The position numbers and the translations under genes are program-made. A model generated the notes under the pieces. It worked only from the letters and a program-made list of their open reading frames with translations, was not told the origin of the DNA and did not search any database. This document shows, piece after piece, positions 8,327-17,318 of a DNA stretch of 64,000 nt. Position 1 is the stretch's first letter; each line of letters opens with the position of its first letter. Source of the DNA: Anaerolineae bacterium (GTDB lineage Bacteria > Chloroflexota > Anaerolineae > Caldilineales > Caldilineaceae); assembly GCA_030432295.1 (NCBI GenBank), contig JAUIHI010000003.1, positions 248,001-312,000 on the forward strand. The letters run 5' to 3'.

Positions 8327-9139
8327 CTATCCTCCATATTCTTCTACTCGATTCAACCACTCGTTCACTACAGCCCGGAAAAGCACTTTTTGTTCAATCT
8401 CCAGGACGTGTCCAGACCGATCCAGCAGGACAAAACTGGCCCGTGGATAGTTGTCCAACAGTTGATACGCTTCCCGGTAGCCACATTTGTTGTCCTGACG
8501 TCCGACCAAAAAGAGAGTCGGCGCAGGAAAGGGTTTCGGAAGCGCATTCACATCAAAGGAAAATTTCCGTTGTAGACGCTGTGCAAAGGCCGGGTCCGCA
8601 ATGGCAAAGGCTGCGCTGAGAACCTGGCGGAACTGGGCGAGTGCCTCCACACTTTGCGCTGCGAATAGCTCCCGCATGTATTGTTCCTCTGCGGTCAGCG
8701 CGGCCAGAAAGTCTGCATCTTCACGCACTGTGAAGAAGTGAGGAAGGTGTAGTTTGGTGGCATCCTGCTCGACGGCGGGTACATTCAATAGGAGTCCATC
8801 AAGTTGTTCACTACGAAAGTGGACGAATCCGCGGGCCAGAATACCGCCGTAGGAGGTCCCAGCCACCGCCAAGCGTTCGCCCGGAGCGACAGTATCCATA
8901 AACTCAATCATTAGTTCGAGCATCTGATCTTGCTGGGTAATCCAATCGGCGGCGCGGGTTTTGCCCATCCCCGGCAAATCGGGATAGATGCGCCGCCATC
9001 CCCTGCGCTCGGCAAAGAGCGGCTCAAAGGCGTGGATCATATGGCGATTGTCACAGGCCCAGCCGTGCAGCAGAAGGAGTGGCCGCCCACTCCCCATCTC
9101 CTCGTAATGAATTGTGATGTCACGTACCTGACATTCCAT
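8327..9139 (-). CDS. Alpha/beta hydrolase fold protein
   Basis: This 270-aa protein carries the classical hydrolase elements: LLLLHGWACDNRHM (oxyanion hole), DLPGMGKT, nucleophile elbow VAGTSYGGILARG (Ser), the acid in LVGRQDNKCGY and the catalytic His in DRSGHVLEIEQ. Length and order fit the esterase/C-C hydrolase group of the superfamily. AGGAGG lies 6 nt before the ATG at 9139. It stands between an MFS transporter upstream and a dehydrogenase immediately downstream, which suggests a small catabolic or modification transcript. The substrate cannot be deduced. Confidence 0.88.
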   Translation of the reverse strand: MECQVRDITIHYEEMGSGRPLLLLHGWACDNRHMIHAFEPLFAERRGWRRIYPDLPGMGKTRAADWITQQDQMLELMIEFMDTVAPGERLAVAGTSYGGILARGFVHFRSEQLDGLLLNVPAVEQDATKLHLPHFFTVREDADFLAALTAEEQYMRELFAAQSVEALAQFRQVLSAAFAIADPAFAQRLQRKFSFDVNALPKPFPAPTLFLVGRQDNKCGYREAYQLLDNYPRASFVLLDRSGHVLEIEQKVLFRAVVNEWLNRVEEYGG

Positions 9140-9238
9140 GCGGAACCTCCTGGTTTTGGGTTGAGTTGACAGATGTGTTTGATTGGTAGAACTGTTCAGC
9201 TGTCGTGCCAGTTGCAGGGCGCGCTCAGCCCGCTCCGC

Positions 9239-10552
9239 TTACAGAATGGGCGTCTCCTCGGCGACCAGGGGTGTCACTTCGACGGTCGCCAAAGGCCGTG
9301 TGCCCATCACCCGCAGATAGCCGTAGAGCAATCCTGCCGCGAGCAGGGCGGCCAGCGCGCAGACGGCATAGAGCGCGGCAAAGCCGCTGGCCTGGATCAG
9401 CGCGCCGCCGCCGATACCCGCGAAGGCCCAGCCCAACGCGCCGCCGACAACCGATATGCTCTGGCTGCTGGTGCGCCAGCGCGCGCTAAAAATCTCCTGG
9501 CCGAAGATGCCCCGGGTGGTGTTGGCGATGGTTTGGGTCGCAACAACAAAGATGTACATCAGGATCACCACCCCAACCAGCGTTGTGGCAGCCAGCCCCG
9601 CCAGAAAAAGAGCAGTCGCCAGCAGGCTTGCCAGCACGGCGTAGCCTATCCCCAGGCGGTTGGCGAGAAGCGGCACAACCAGGGCTGCGCCAATCGGCAG
9701 CAGTTGGGCCAGCCCCAGCACCGAACCGATTGTCGATGGCGTCATGCCCAGCCCGCTGTCCAGGTAGACATTAAAGAAAGTGCGCAGAGCGCCGCCACTC
9801 AAGGAACTGAGCAGGGCCAGAAGCCCGATGAAAGCCAGCCGGATCAGAGGCGTCTGGGCGTCGTTGCGCTCTCTGCTCTCCTGTCGGGGCACATAGGCGG
9901 GATCGGCGGCGTAGAGAATGGCGATGGAGCCGCAGGCCAGAATCACCCCAGGCCAGAGCGCCAGCCGGTAGGGATCGGGCTGGTCCAGGCTGAATCCGAA
10001 GCGGTTGACCAACAGTTCCGGTAGCCCGCCCCCGACCAGACTGCCCACAAAGGCAACGGTTGGTGTGGTGGCAGCGTAGACGGAAAAGGCATGGCGTCGC
10101 TCCCGTTCATCGGTCACGGCCATAATGTAGGGCGCGCCATTGACGGTCAGCAGGGCCACGCCGCACCAGAAGATCACCTGGCTGAAGATCAGCCAGGCCC
10201 GCCATTGAGACGCAGGCAGACTCCCCACCGTAAGGAGGAGGGCCATTCCCAGGCCAAAGAGCGCGCAGCCCAGCAACTGGCTGTTGCGCAGCCCCATGCG
10301 GTTGCCCAGCATCCCAGAGGGAAGCGCCGCTGCTGCCCAGACGATCTGTCCGACCCCTGCCAACAGACCGATGAACTGGACATCAAATCCCAGGCGCAGC
10401 AGGTAGAGATTCTGCAGTACGGGCTGCAAGCCAAAGGCAGTGAAAAGAGTGAGCGACATCGAAAACAAAAATCGTCGCAGACTGGGGCTGAAGGAACGGA
10501 TCGCCTGCCAGTATTCCTGGATCAGACCCGGCCTGTTTGCATCAGATGACAT
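9239..10552 (-). CDS. MFS transporter
   Basis: This 437-aa protein has about 12 hydrophobic segments in two halves with a cytoplasmic loop between them, the layout of the major facilitator superfamily. Recognisable pieces are LPSGMLGNRMGLRNSQ in the loop after TM2 (an MFS motif-A-like region) and its weaker counterpart in the second half. It sits in the inner membrane. Direction and substrate are unknown. A GGGAG site lies upstream of the ATG at 10552. Placed after the sulfotransferase gene with an 18-bp gap, it may export the modified compound or import its precursor. This is inferred from context only. Confidence 0.85.
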   Translation of the reverse strand: MSSDANRPGLIQEYWQAIRSFSPSLRRFLFSMSLTLFTAFGLQPVLQNLYLLRLGFDVQFIGLLAGVGQIVWAAAALPSGMLGNRMGLRNSQLLGCALFGLGMALLLTVGSLPASQWRAWLIFSQVIFWCGVALLTVNGAPYIMAVTDERERRHAFSVYAATTPTVAFVGSLVGGGLPELLVNRFGFSLDQPDPYRLALWPGVILACGSIAILYAADPAYVPRQESRERNDAQTPLIRLAFIGLLALLSSLSGGALRTFFNVYLDSGLGMTPSTIGSVLGLAQLLPIGAALVVPLLANRLGIGYAVLASLLATALFLAGLAATTLVGVVILMYIFVVATQTIANTTRGIFGQEIFSARWRTSSQSISVVGGALGWAFAGIGGGALIQASGFAALYAVCALAALLAAGLLYGYLRVMGTRPLATVEVTPLVAEETPIL

Positions 10553-10570
10553 TTTGTTTCTCCCTTTCCG

Positions 10571-11521
10571 TTAGCGAGGGGCAACGAGCGCCACCCGCCC
10601 TTGCTCCAGCCAGGCCCGGCAGTCGGGCGTCAACACCTGGGCCGCCTTCTCCTCGTACATCTGCACCTCCTCCGCCGAGAGCACATCCCGCCAGCGACCG
10701 TTTGTGCCTTTGAAGAAGAATGTTTTTGCCCCGTCGGTAAAGGTCGAACTCCAGCTTTGGTTCAGACGCTCCTCCCGCTCGCGCATGGCGTCAAGTGTTA
10801 CGCTCTGCATAAGTGGGAGCAACGCACTGTCAGCCAGAGAAATCGACAGAAAATCAGCAATGCTGTGAAGCTCCCCGGCGAGGTCAGCCTTGAGATCGTT
10901 GTAGTGGACAAAGTGGATATTGGGCAGATGGCGGTAGTCCCACCAGCTTTGGGAGTGATAGAGATTGGGCTGAAAAGGATAGCCCTCACTCACCCACTCA
11001 AAACAGCCCCGGCTGATCCAATCCCGCCAAAAGGCGTGGATGTCTTGCGGCGGACGGGGCAGCGGCTCGCCGATCCGCCCCGGTATGCCGTTGTGGAATG
11101 TAAAGGCCCCATCTGTCATCCCCGCGTAGTGGTTCCACATGGACATCGCCACATCCCGGGCGTCGCGACCGACGACGATATACTTGACCTGGGGGAAGAA
11201 GGGCAGGCCGTCCAGGGGCAGGTGGGTTTTGAAAAAGCGGCGATGCTGTTGCGCTTCGATCTTTTCCAGCATCATTTCGACTGGGAACCAAGGCGCATCC
11301 GGCCAGGCCGAAACCTGGCCCACCGCCATTTCATCGCGCTCTGGAACGTCTTGTCCCAGAAAAACCAACTGGCGCACGATCTCCTGCATCCAGGTTGTAC
11401 CCGATTTGAGCGAAGTCGAAATCACAATGTCATTGGGTCGGGGCTGGTAGTGGTTCCAGCGGGTGCTGTCCATCGAGTGGAACTGATAGGTTCGGGTCAC
11501 TTGGGGTAGTTGTGTGGTCAT
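10571..11521 (-). CDS. PAPS-dependent sulfotransferase (copy 1)
   Basis: This 316-aa cytosolic sulfotransferase transfers sulfate from PAPS to a hydroxyl or amine acceptor. The 5'-phosphosulfate loop is TSLKSGTTWMQEI, the catalytic His is in FKTHLPLDG, the 3'-phosphate-binding segment is YIVVGRDARDVAMSMWNH, and FFFKGTNGRWRDV near the C-terminus corresponds to the RKGxxGDW motif. The ATG at 11521 overlaps the stop of the upstream kinase-like gene as ATGA, so the two are coupled. A close paralogue is encoded at 21046-22026. The acceptor is unknown. Confidence 0.92.
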   Translation of the reverse strand: MTTQLPQVTRTYQFHSMDSTRWNHYQPRPNDIVISTSLKSGTTWMQEIVRQLVFLGQDVPERDEMAVGQVSAWPDAPWFPVEMMLEKIEAQQHRRFFKTHLPLDGLPFFPQVKYIVVGRDARDVAMSMWNHYAGMTDGAFTFHNGIPGRIGEPLPRPPQDIHAFWRDWISRGCFEWVSEGYPFQPNLYHSQSWWDYRHLPNIHFVHYNDLKADLAGELHSIADFLSISLADSALLPLMQSVTLDAMREREERLNQSWSSTFTDGAKTFFFKGTNGRWRDVLSAEEVQMYEEKAAQVLTPDCRAWLEQGRVALVAPR

Positions 11522-12690
11522 TTGAGTTTCTCCATCAGTTGGCGCGCCTGTTCGGCGCGCTGAATGACAAAGCGTCGAATGGGTACAAGCCGGTCGGTCA
11601 TTGCCTCGATCGACCATCCGAAGCGTTGCTGCATCCCTTCAGCAACTTTCGCATCCATGGCCAAAATCTCTGGAAAGACGATATTCGGGCCATAGCGCAG
11701 GGCGACGGTACACAAATAACCCAGGCGGGCAAGCTGTGGATCGCCCTGCCAGCCCGCCCCACGGAGTCCGTCACTATAGCCTTCCAGAACGATGGCTTCC
11801 AGCATCGGCAGTTGTTCCGGTGTGATCCCCTGAAACCAGATCACCGGCGATACCACTGTGGCCGCGACATCTTCGCCGACTGCGCCGATTCCCATATATC
11901 CCCAATCGATAAGACCGGTTTGCGCCTCCCCATTTTTGCTCGTTAGAGCCATTAGATTGCGCCTTCCCGCATCGCCGTGTTGGAGTACTTGCGGCACTGC
12001 CCGCAGTGCCCGGTAGAATTGTTCTCGCTCCCGCCAAATTCGGATAATGCCGTCCGCCACATCGTCCGGCCAGCCCCGACGCACAATCGGATGCTGGCGC
12101 AACTCATCGAATTTGGCGAATATATCCCCATTGTTTCGCTCCCGCTGCCGATTAATCTCAACCGACAGCCAGGGATGATCAGTGCTCTTCTGGGTGATTT
12201 GAGACAGACCGTTGAAAAGACCCAAATGGCGGGCGGCAACGCCATAGCGCTCCGGCGGCCAGATTTCGATCTCGTCCTGCAACATCTCCATCCACAGGAC
12301 GCATTCATCTTCCGATTCCTGCGCGTGCAGACAGCGTGGCCAGATGATACCGGGCGGCAACCCCTTCAATAATTCTGATTGATAGGCGAAGAACTCGCGT
12401 TTCCAGTAATTGATGCCGGAAGGCGTCTCGGTAGGGTCTGCCGGGTCTGCCTGGCGACGAGCCGGCGATGTAAGGGCTTTGCGGATCAGCGACCAGGCCC
12501 GGAGCTCGCCTTCAACTGTGGCGGTTCCCTCCCAACGGCTCACAGCAGCCGCGGTTGTTCCGGGTGTGCCCGGCGACCGTTGTGTCCATTCACCTACAAT
12601 CACGTCGTCACTCTCAAAGAGTGCCCGTAGCGCAGCGAGCAGGTGAGGTTCCTCGATAGCTTTTTGCTGATTTGTAAACGGCTGATTCAT
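11518..12690 (-). CDS. Aminoglycoside-phosphotransferase-like kinase (APH fold)
   Basis: This 390-aa protein shows the APH/choline-kinase catalytic loop VLQHGDAGRRNLM (HGD....N) at about residue 240 and the metal-binding LIDWGYMGIGAVGEDVA (equivalent of DFG) about 25 residues later. The N-terminal lobe has no obvious P-loop motif, as is usual in the family. The enzyme probably phosphorylates a small molecule with ATP; members range from antibiotic-resistance enzymes to sugar kinases. AGGAGG precedes the ATG at 12690. Its stop overlaps the sulfotransferase start (ATGA), which suggests the two act on the same or related substrates. Confidence 0.8.
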   Translation of the reverse strand: MNQPFTNQQKAIEEPHLLAALRALFESDDVIVGEWTQRSPGTPGTTAAAVSRWEGTATVEGELRAWSLIRKALTSPARRQADPADPTETPSGINYWKREFFAYQSELLKGLPPGIIWPRCLHAQESEDECVLWMEMLQDEIEIWPPERYGVAARHLGLFNGLSQITQKSTDHPWLSVEINRQRERNNGDIFAKFDELRQHPIVRRGWPDDVADGIIRIWREREQFYRALRAVPQVLQHGDAGRRNLMALTSKNGEAQTGLIDWGYMGIGAVGEDVAATVVSPVIWFQGITPEQLPMLEAIVLEGYSDGLRGAGWQGDPQLARLGYLCTVALRYGPNIVFPEILAMDAKVAEGMQQRFGWSIEAMTDRLVPIRRFVIQRAEQARQLMEKLK

Positions 12691-12734
12691 ACCTACCTCC
12701 TATGTGATTACAACAGAAATTTCTCCGCCCAGCC

Positions 12735-12972
12735 TCAAACCGGCACAGCCTCCACCACACTCGGCCCCGCGGGCGTGGGAATCACCCGCGTCAAGCGAAA
12801 ACCTGCCTTCTGGAAGAGCGCTGCGTACTCCGCCTCCGTCCGTTCCCGGCCACCGGGGATGGCCAGCATATGCAGGTCCAGCCACTTGCCAAAGGAAGAC
12901 CCATACCCCGGCGGGATGACCAGTTCGACCACCACCAGCTTGCCGTTCGCTGGCTGGTTGTCATTGGATTCT
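12735..12972 (-). pseudogene. C-terminal remnant of an O-methyltransferase
   Basis: About 78 codons encode the end of a Methyltransf_2-type O-methyltransferase: NGKLVVVELVIPPG, LDLHMLAIPGGRERTEAEY, ALFQKAGFRLTRVIPT and VVEAVPV. These match the last third of the SAM domain in hydroxyneurosporene-type methyltransferases. A TGA precedes the fragment and no upstream part of the gene is present, so it is a truncated relic just upstream of the APH-like gene. Confidence 0.7.
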
Positions 12973-13103
12973 CCTCAGAAAATTGATTAGTGCCAGGTTC
13001 TTCCCCTTTACAGCGGGATCAGGTCAAAAATCTAAAAGTTTTCCCGGCCTAACGCAAGGTCTTTTTCCACAAAATTTCCACCAAATGAGCGCAAACCATA
13101 AAG

Positions 13104-13171
13104 ACGCGGATAGCAGAAAGCGTGGAGCGCTACAAAACAAACGAGCAATCCACGCTTTCTGACATCCGCGT
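13104..13171. repeat. Hairpin of the GGACGC-GAT type, 23-nt arms
   Basis: Arms 13104-13126 and 13149-13171 are reverse complements with two mismatches (core CAGAAAGCGTGGA). It stands just downstream of the 125-aa hypothetical gene on the minus strand but has no T-run. The ACGCGGAT ends resemble the intergenic repeats at 6921, 19939 and 46673. Confidence 0.65.
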
Positions 13172-13197
13172 TTCCAGGGGAACCTGAGCAGGTACCT

Positions 13198-13575
13198 CTA
13201 CTCCAAACGAACTGCTTTTTCTACATCTAACTTTTCGCAAACAATCTTCAATGCACGCTCAGTAAACGTCTCCAGATCCCCCCACTCCTCCGATAGACCG
13301 AGATTTTCGTGTACATCCCCGTGAAACACGCCGAGAAAGTAGGATGGTGGTGCTCCAGGCTTGGGGAAACTGTTCTTTTCTGAAGCGACCGCAAAGCAAC
13401 GCCGGCGTGTCGGATCATATACCTCCAAAACGTATAGGTACTGTACCAACCCATCTGCTTGAATCTCATCCAACAGCAGGGCGTGGTGGCTACCGAACTG
13501 GTAGCGCCGCAGAGGGCGGGCGAAAACGATCCGGGGCCAATGCTTTTTTTGTTGAGTGACGGGTTTGTTGTCCAT
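13198..13575 (-). CDS. Hypothetical protein, 125 aa
   Basis: This is an open frame of 125 aa that I do not recognise. The sequence is mixed polar and aromatic (HHALLLDEIQADGLVQYLYV, then RRCFAVASEKNSF, then FLGVFHGDVHENLGL) and ends in a charged helix (TERALKIVCEKLDVEKAVRLE). There is no signal peptide or membrane segment, so a small cytoplasmic protein is likely. No strong ribosome binding site is seen before the ATG at 13575. It lies next to a MITE-like element and upstream in map order of three other unrecognised minus-strand frames. Confidence 0.5.
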   Translation of the reverse strand: MDNKPVTQQKKHWPRIVFARPLRRYQFGSHHALLLDEIQADGLVQYLYVLEVYDPTRRRCFAVASEKNSFPKPGAPPSYFLGVFHGDVHENLGLSEEWGDLETFTERALKIVCEKLDVEKAVRLE

Positions 13576-13616
13576 GTAAAGTCTACCCCAACAGTATGCA
13601 TTGGATTTGACCTATC

Positions 13617-13735
13617 TATACTGCGCACGGGAACAAATTGGGATTTTATTCTCTGGAGAAAAGTTACTGATTCCAGACTAATACCCCAAATGGAGTATGC
13701 CAGTAAAATCACAAAATGTGCCCGTGCGCAGTATA
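13617..13735. mobile_element. MITE-like element, IS630/Tc1-type ends (putative)
   Basis: Perfect 15-bp inverted repeats TATACTGCGCACGGG lie at 13617-13631 and 13721-13735, and the similarity continues imperfectly for about 20 bp further inward (GATTTTA in both arms). If the outer TA pairs are target-site duplications, this is a 119-bp non-autonomous element of the IS630/Tc1 type. An isolated half-end, TATACTGCGCA, recurs at about 39021. There is no coding capacity. Confidence 0.6.
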
Positions 13736-13736
13736 C

Positions 13737-13967
13737 CTACCGCCCAGAACAGGCTATCATGCCAACGGCGTCGAGATGAGACGTACCTGCGCCGTGTTGA
13801 CCGTCAGCCCAGGCGCTCACGGTGATGGTGAAGTTGGTTGGCGAATCGACGGTGGACGACAGATCGACAAGGATGTACGAGACAATCAGGGTAGTGGGTT
13901 CTGGTGGAAGGATCAAATCAAAGAATGCAACGTGCTTCGCTCTCGTTCGCCATAACTTCGGCTGCAT
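13737..13967 (-). CDS. Hypothetical protein, 76 aa (doubtful)
   Basis: This is a short frame of 76 aa with a beta-rich middle (TTLIVSYILVDLSS, then TNFTITVSAWADGQHGAG). The pattern, short strands followed by ITV and an acidic turn, faintly resembles the end of the 109-aa protein at 16616-16945 (DVIVTITVLEDIEEF). A TAA stands five codons upstream of the ATG and no ribosome binding site is visible. It ends at the edge of the MITE-like element, so its 3' end may have been altered. It could be a remnant or a non-coding frame. Confidence 0.3.
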   Translation of the reverse strand: MQPKLWRTRAKHVAFFDLILPPEPTTLIVSYILVDLSSTVDSPTNFTITVSAWADGQHGAGTSHLDAVGMIACSGR

Positions 13968-14272
13968 AGCCAGTTGGTTTTATCCGTTCATCCCAAACGA
14001 CAACGAGAGGAGTGTGAACGCCGTCATTAAAGACCAAATGGCTTGGTTTCTGTCTTTTTCATGTTTCTCTCTCTAGTCGTACCTGGATCAAGATGTCACG
14101 ACCGCATAGGATATCTTTATTTGAACCCAATCGTTTCTCGAATCCAGAATCCAATGTGACATCAAGTCGAGATCAGGTTTGTGCTTTCTAGCCGGTTTGG
14201 TCACTTGGCAGGCAAAAGGACTACCTTGATTTGGAAAACGTTTGCCTTCAAGCTGACATCACTTTGGTGACT
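13968..14272. other. 305-bp stretch without a recognised gene
   Basis: No convincing gene, terminator hairpin or promoter was found between the 76-aa frame and the stop of the 730-aa ORF. Base composition is lower in GC than the flanking dehydrogenase cluster. Confidence 0.5.
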
Positions 14273-16465
14273 CTATTGCGGAATCAAGAACTTCTCAACT
14301 TCAGCCGAGAAACTGGCATCTCTTTCTGCTAACTCGAACATCCTAGTCGTGAGCGCCACGGTGGCCGCCTCCTGCACAGTGAGGTACTTCGGTTGTGGGT
14401 CGACAAACCTTGGAACCTCGTTGAGTGGCAGATACTTGACAAGCTTCGTGCGCAACTGGGCCTGGAACATGCGTTCCAAGGCATCCTGGTAGTCGTCGAA
14501 AAACTCAGATGGTACCTTCAGCCAACTGGGGACGATGTGCAGCGACATACCCTCGACGGTCACTTCCTCCTGGGCGGGAGGATCTGCCGACTTCACGTGC
14601 GTCTCCAGCACGTCAATATCGAGCAAGTAGGCGTGGGGTTGGTCCAGTACATCGTCTGGCATGAAAGTCAGCCTGACCTCACCGAGGTGAGCGTTGTTGT
14701 CCCCGCCGGCCAGTGCCGTGAAGTCCAGCCGCACCTTCACGTTTACAGTGGCTTGGCGCTCGTTGACGAGTAGGCGCTGCGCGTTGCCACTGTCGCCGCT
14801 CTCGTCGTAGGACTCTTCCTCCGCGATGGTCAATGTCCGGGTCTGGACGCAGTCGTAAACGTTCGTCTGCAGAGTCAGCACCTTCTCAAACGATTCCGTG
14901 GGAAACCAGTCAATCTGGTTAGCCAACTCGGGCGGCGGCGCAGACTCCCAAGTCGTGATGTCGAACATCTCACCCGAGATGCTGATGCGGTAGCCAGTGC
15001 GTACCTGGGAGACCCTTGCGCGCCGGCCCAGGCGCATCGTGACAATCTTGCCGCCCGTCGTAAAGAAGCGCGTCGCCGAATAGGTCTTGTTCGGATCGAC
15101 AGCCCAACGCTTAAGTTCTCCGAGGTCGACCATCGTCTGCTGCGGCATCGGCTCGAATTGCGCGATGGGGATCGGCAACGGGAGGAGCCTATTGACCGCC
15201 TCAAAGTGCACAGATTCCGTTGGACGCGGAGGTCCTGCCATGTCCCGCAGCCTCTGGTAAAGCTGAGCGAACTCGCTTAGACCGCAGACCCTCTGTACTT
15301 GGTTGACTGCAATCTGGTGCTGGACGAGTGCGTCAAGTAGAACCCTCTGAGGATCGATGGCTTTGGCCTGCCTGGAATAGCCGCTTGCCCACGGCCATGC
15401 GCGCTCCGATGTCGAGATAACTTTCATGGGAAAGTTAGTGAACAGCCGAAGTGAAGAGATGCCCGTTACCGGGCAAACCGCGCCGATTAGGAAGCCTTCA
15501 AGCGGGAGCGTGCCGTCTGCGAGCATACAGTCGCTGGGCTGTGCGACCCAGAACGAGTCGCGCCAGTGGTCAATGAAGATTCGCAACTTCGGCACAATCG
15601 ACTCCAGCCTCGGTCGACGGTGCCCCGTACTGCGGAACAAAGGCTCGAGTGTCGCGCCTGCTGTGACGCGAAGCCGGAGCGCTGCTGCCAGCGAGTCTAT
15701 ATAGTGGCCCGGATCCCAGACGAAAGAAGCCAGCGACGTCAGCTTTGGCGTCGGTTTGCCATCCGCGAACGCTAGGTACGGCGTGCCCGAGTAGTTATAC
15801 CAGGGATTCTTGTACGAGTTGGGCGAGAATGGGATATTGCCGTGGGGTATCGACAGCAAGTTGTCTATAGTTTCATCGAGGCGGTCGATGGCAAGACTCA
15901 GATCTGCGACTGGCTGTGGCGACAAGCCCGACACTCGTACAGAATTTACGGTATCTTTGACGCGGCCGATGCTGCTGCGAATCTCAGCCGCTAGGTTGAG
16001 CTGCTCCTGTTCTGCCCGGCCTAGCAGGTGGAGATAGATCGAATGGACCTCCTCGCCAATAGCGTTGACCTTGGCCTCGAGGTCGAATCCACCGGAACTT
16101 GTGGTGCCAAAGAACTTCAGCAGTTCGGACACCGTCTGCACCACAGCGAGGACGGAGCCGACAACTGAGAAGAAGCCGGCCGCTGTGGCCGCGACGCCAA
16201 CGATGGCCTCGGCGTTCATCCGCGAGAACTTCAGGAAGTCCAACGTGTCATAGATCGCGCTGTAGTCCTTGACCTGGAAAGCGTGGTCAATCGCCTCGTT
16301 TATGGCGTTTTGCTCGCGCTCAAGTCCTGAGAAGATGCTAGGTACATCGGTTTCGTGACTAAAAAGCGTCATCGCGCCTGGTGACGTGACTTGAAAGTTG
16401 CCTTGCTCGGACTGAGCCTTTGCGCGCAGTGCAACATCAAACTGGACCTGCTTGAAAGTACGCAT
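14273..16465 (-). CDS. Large unrecognised protein with internal hydrophobic segment, 730 aa
   Basis: I do not recognise this 730-aa protein. It has no signal peptide. Residues about 85-115 are strongly hydrophobic (IVGVAATAAGFFSVVGSVLA then VVQTVSELLKFF) and are followed by a long helical, heptad-like region (EAKVNAIGEEVHSIYLHLLG, RAEQEQLNLAAEIRSSIGRV) and then a proline- and beta-rich C-terminal half. A soluble protein with a buried hydrophobic hairpin inside a helical bundle is the general plan of alpha-pore-forming toxins, but this is only an analogy. The ATG at 16465 is chosen because GGAG lies 5 nt upstream; a TTG at 16486 is possible. The small gene at 16616-16945 precedes it on the same strand. 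Confidence 0.75.
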   Translation of the reverse strand: MRTFKQVQFDVALRAKAQSEQGNFQVTSPGAMTLFSHETDVPSIFSGLEREQNAINEAIDHAFQVKDYSAIYDTLDFLKFSRMNAEAIVGVAATAAGFFSVVGSVLAVVQTVSELLKFFGTTSSGGFDLEAKVNAIGEEVHSIYLHLLGRAEQEQLNLAAEIRSSIGRVKDTVNSVRVSGLSPQPVADLSLAIDRLDETIDNLLSIPHGNIPFSPNSYKNPWYNYSGTPYLAFADGKPTPKLTSLASFVWDPGHYIDSLAAALRLRVTAGATLEPLFRSTGHRRPRLESIVPKLRIFIDHWRDSFWVAQPSDCMLADGTLPLEGFLIGAVCPVTGISSLRLFTNFPMKVISTSERAWPWASGYSRQAKAIDPQRVLLDALVQHQIAVNQVQRVCGLSEFAQLYQRLRDMAGPPRPTESVHFEAVNRLLPLPIPIAQFEPMPQQTMVDLGELKRWAVDPNKTYSATRFFTTGGKIVTMRLGRRARVSQVRTGYRISISGEMFDITTWESAPPPELANQIDWFPTESFEKVLTLQTNVYDCVQTRTLTIAEEESYDESGDSGNAQRLLVNERQATVNVKVRLDFTALAGGDNNAHLGEVRLTFMPDDVLDQPHAYLLDIDVLETHVKSADPPAQEEVTVEGMSLHIVPSWLKVPSEFFDDYQDALERMFQAQLRTKLVKYLPLNEVPRFVDPQPKYLTVQEAATVALTTRMFELAERDASFSAEVEKFLIPQ

Positions 16466-16615
16466 GGTTTCTCCAAACCCGGACAAGACAGGGGGCGATT
16501 TGGCATTCGCTGTCCCCTATACTAGATTGCTCGAAATGAGAAGATTCTGTTGATCACAAAGTATGCCCGGAACATCAACAAGGATTCGAATAGTAAGGTA
16601 TTGATCCGGTCGCAC

Positions 16616-16945
16616 TTAGGGATGCTGGAAAAATTCTTCAATGTCTTCGAGGACCGTGATCGTCACAATGACGTCCAAAGGACTGTCCCAATCGACATGC
16701 AGAAGAAATTCCACGCCGCCAACGTCAGGTTCGGGGCCATGAGGTCCAATATTTGTCACGTAGATATTCGCGGCGCCAAGAAGCGGACGGCCAAGTGTTT
16801 TGGGACCACCGAAAAATCCGGTTCTAAAGGTGAATTCTGCGGCAGTGGCGATTACAGCGGAATCCAACTTAATGGGACTCCAGTTGAAATTCTTGCGGCT
16901 CGTGCCCTGTTGGCCACGGTACAACACCCGAATCGATTGAGCCAT
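16616..16945 (-). CDS. Hypothetical protein, 109 aa, beta-rich
   Basis: This 109-aa protein of unknown function is supported by a strong AAGGAG site 7 nt before the ATG at 16945. The composition suggests a small beta-sandwich: VIATAAEFTFRTGFF, AANIYVTNIGPHG, VEFLLHVDWDSPLDVIVTIT, then an acidic end. There is no signal peptide. It lies 150 bp upstream of the 730-aa ORF on the same strand, and the two may be co-transcribed partners. Nothing in the sequence names a function. Confidence 0.6.
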   Translation of the reverse strand: MAQSIRVLYRGQQGTSRKNFNWSPIKLDSAVIATAAEFTFRTGFFGGPKTLGRPLLGAANIYVTNIGPHGPEPDVGGVEFLLHVDWDSPLDVIVTITVLEDIEEFFQHP

Positions 16946-17318
16946 GATAACTCTCCTTATGTAGGTGTGAATTCACTGCTGCGCTAAAATGCCTTCTATA
17001 CTTACGTATTCCTGCTCGGTGCCCAAGGGCAAAGCGCCGATGCTGCTCTATGCTACTCGCCAGCCAGGTTATTCCGGCGCGCCTGCTTGCATACTCAACC
17101 AGTGGGCTACCAGCCCCGGGAGGGTCTCCAATTGCCGAAAGTGGCCTACTGGCTGCTCATTCATGTCAACTACAATGCCCTGTTGCAATCGGCTTTGCCC
17201 ATCCACTAAAAAGCGAATCACACGGATCTGACTCTACACCATTTTGCAGTCAATTTCCGTCCAATTTTGAACACTTTTCAAAATCGCGCAGTCAAAGCGA
17301 CAAGTTCATGGCACCGGC
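16946..17318. other. 373-bp stretch without a recognised gene
   Basis: The region lies between the 109-aa gene and the 3' end of the Crp-like gene. Short plus-strand frames here have no ribosome binding site and no family resemblance. No terminator or repeat was recognised. It presumably contains the promoter of the 109-aa/730-aa gene pair, which I could not place. Confidence 0.4.

Noticed and set aside
16989-17231. An 80-codon plus-strand frame beside the Crp-like gene
   Set aside because: It has no ribosome binding site, its composition is not protein-like and it has no neighbour on that strand.
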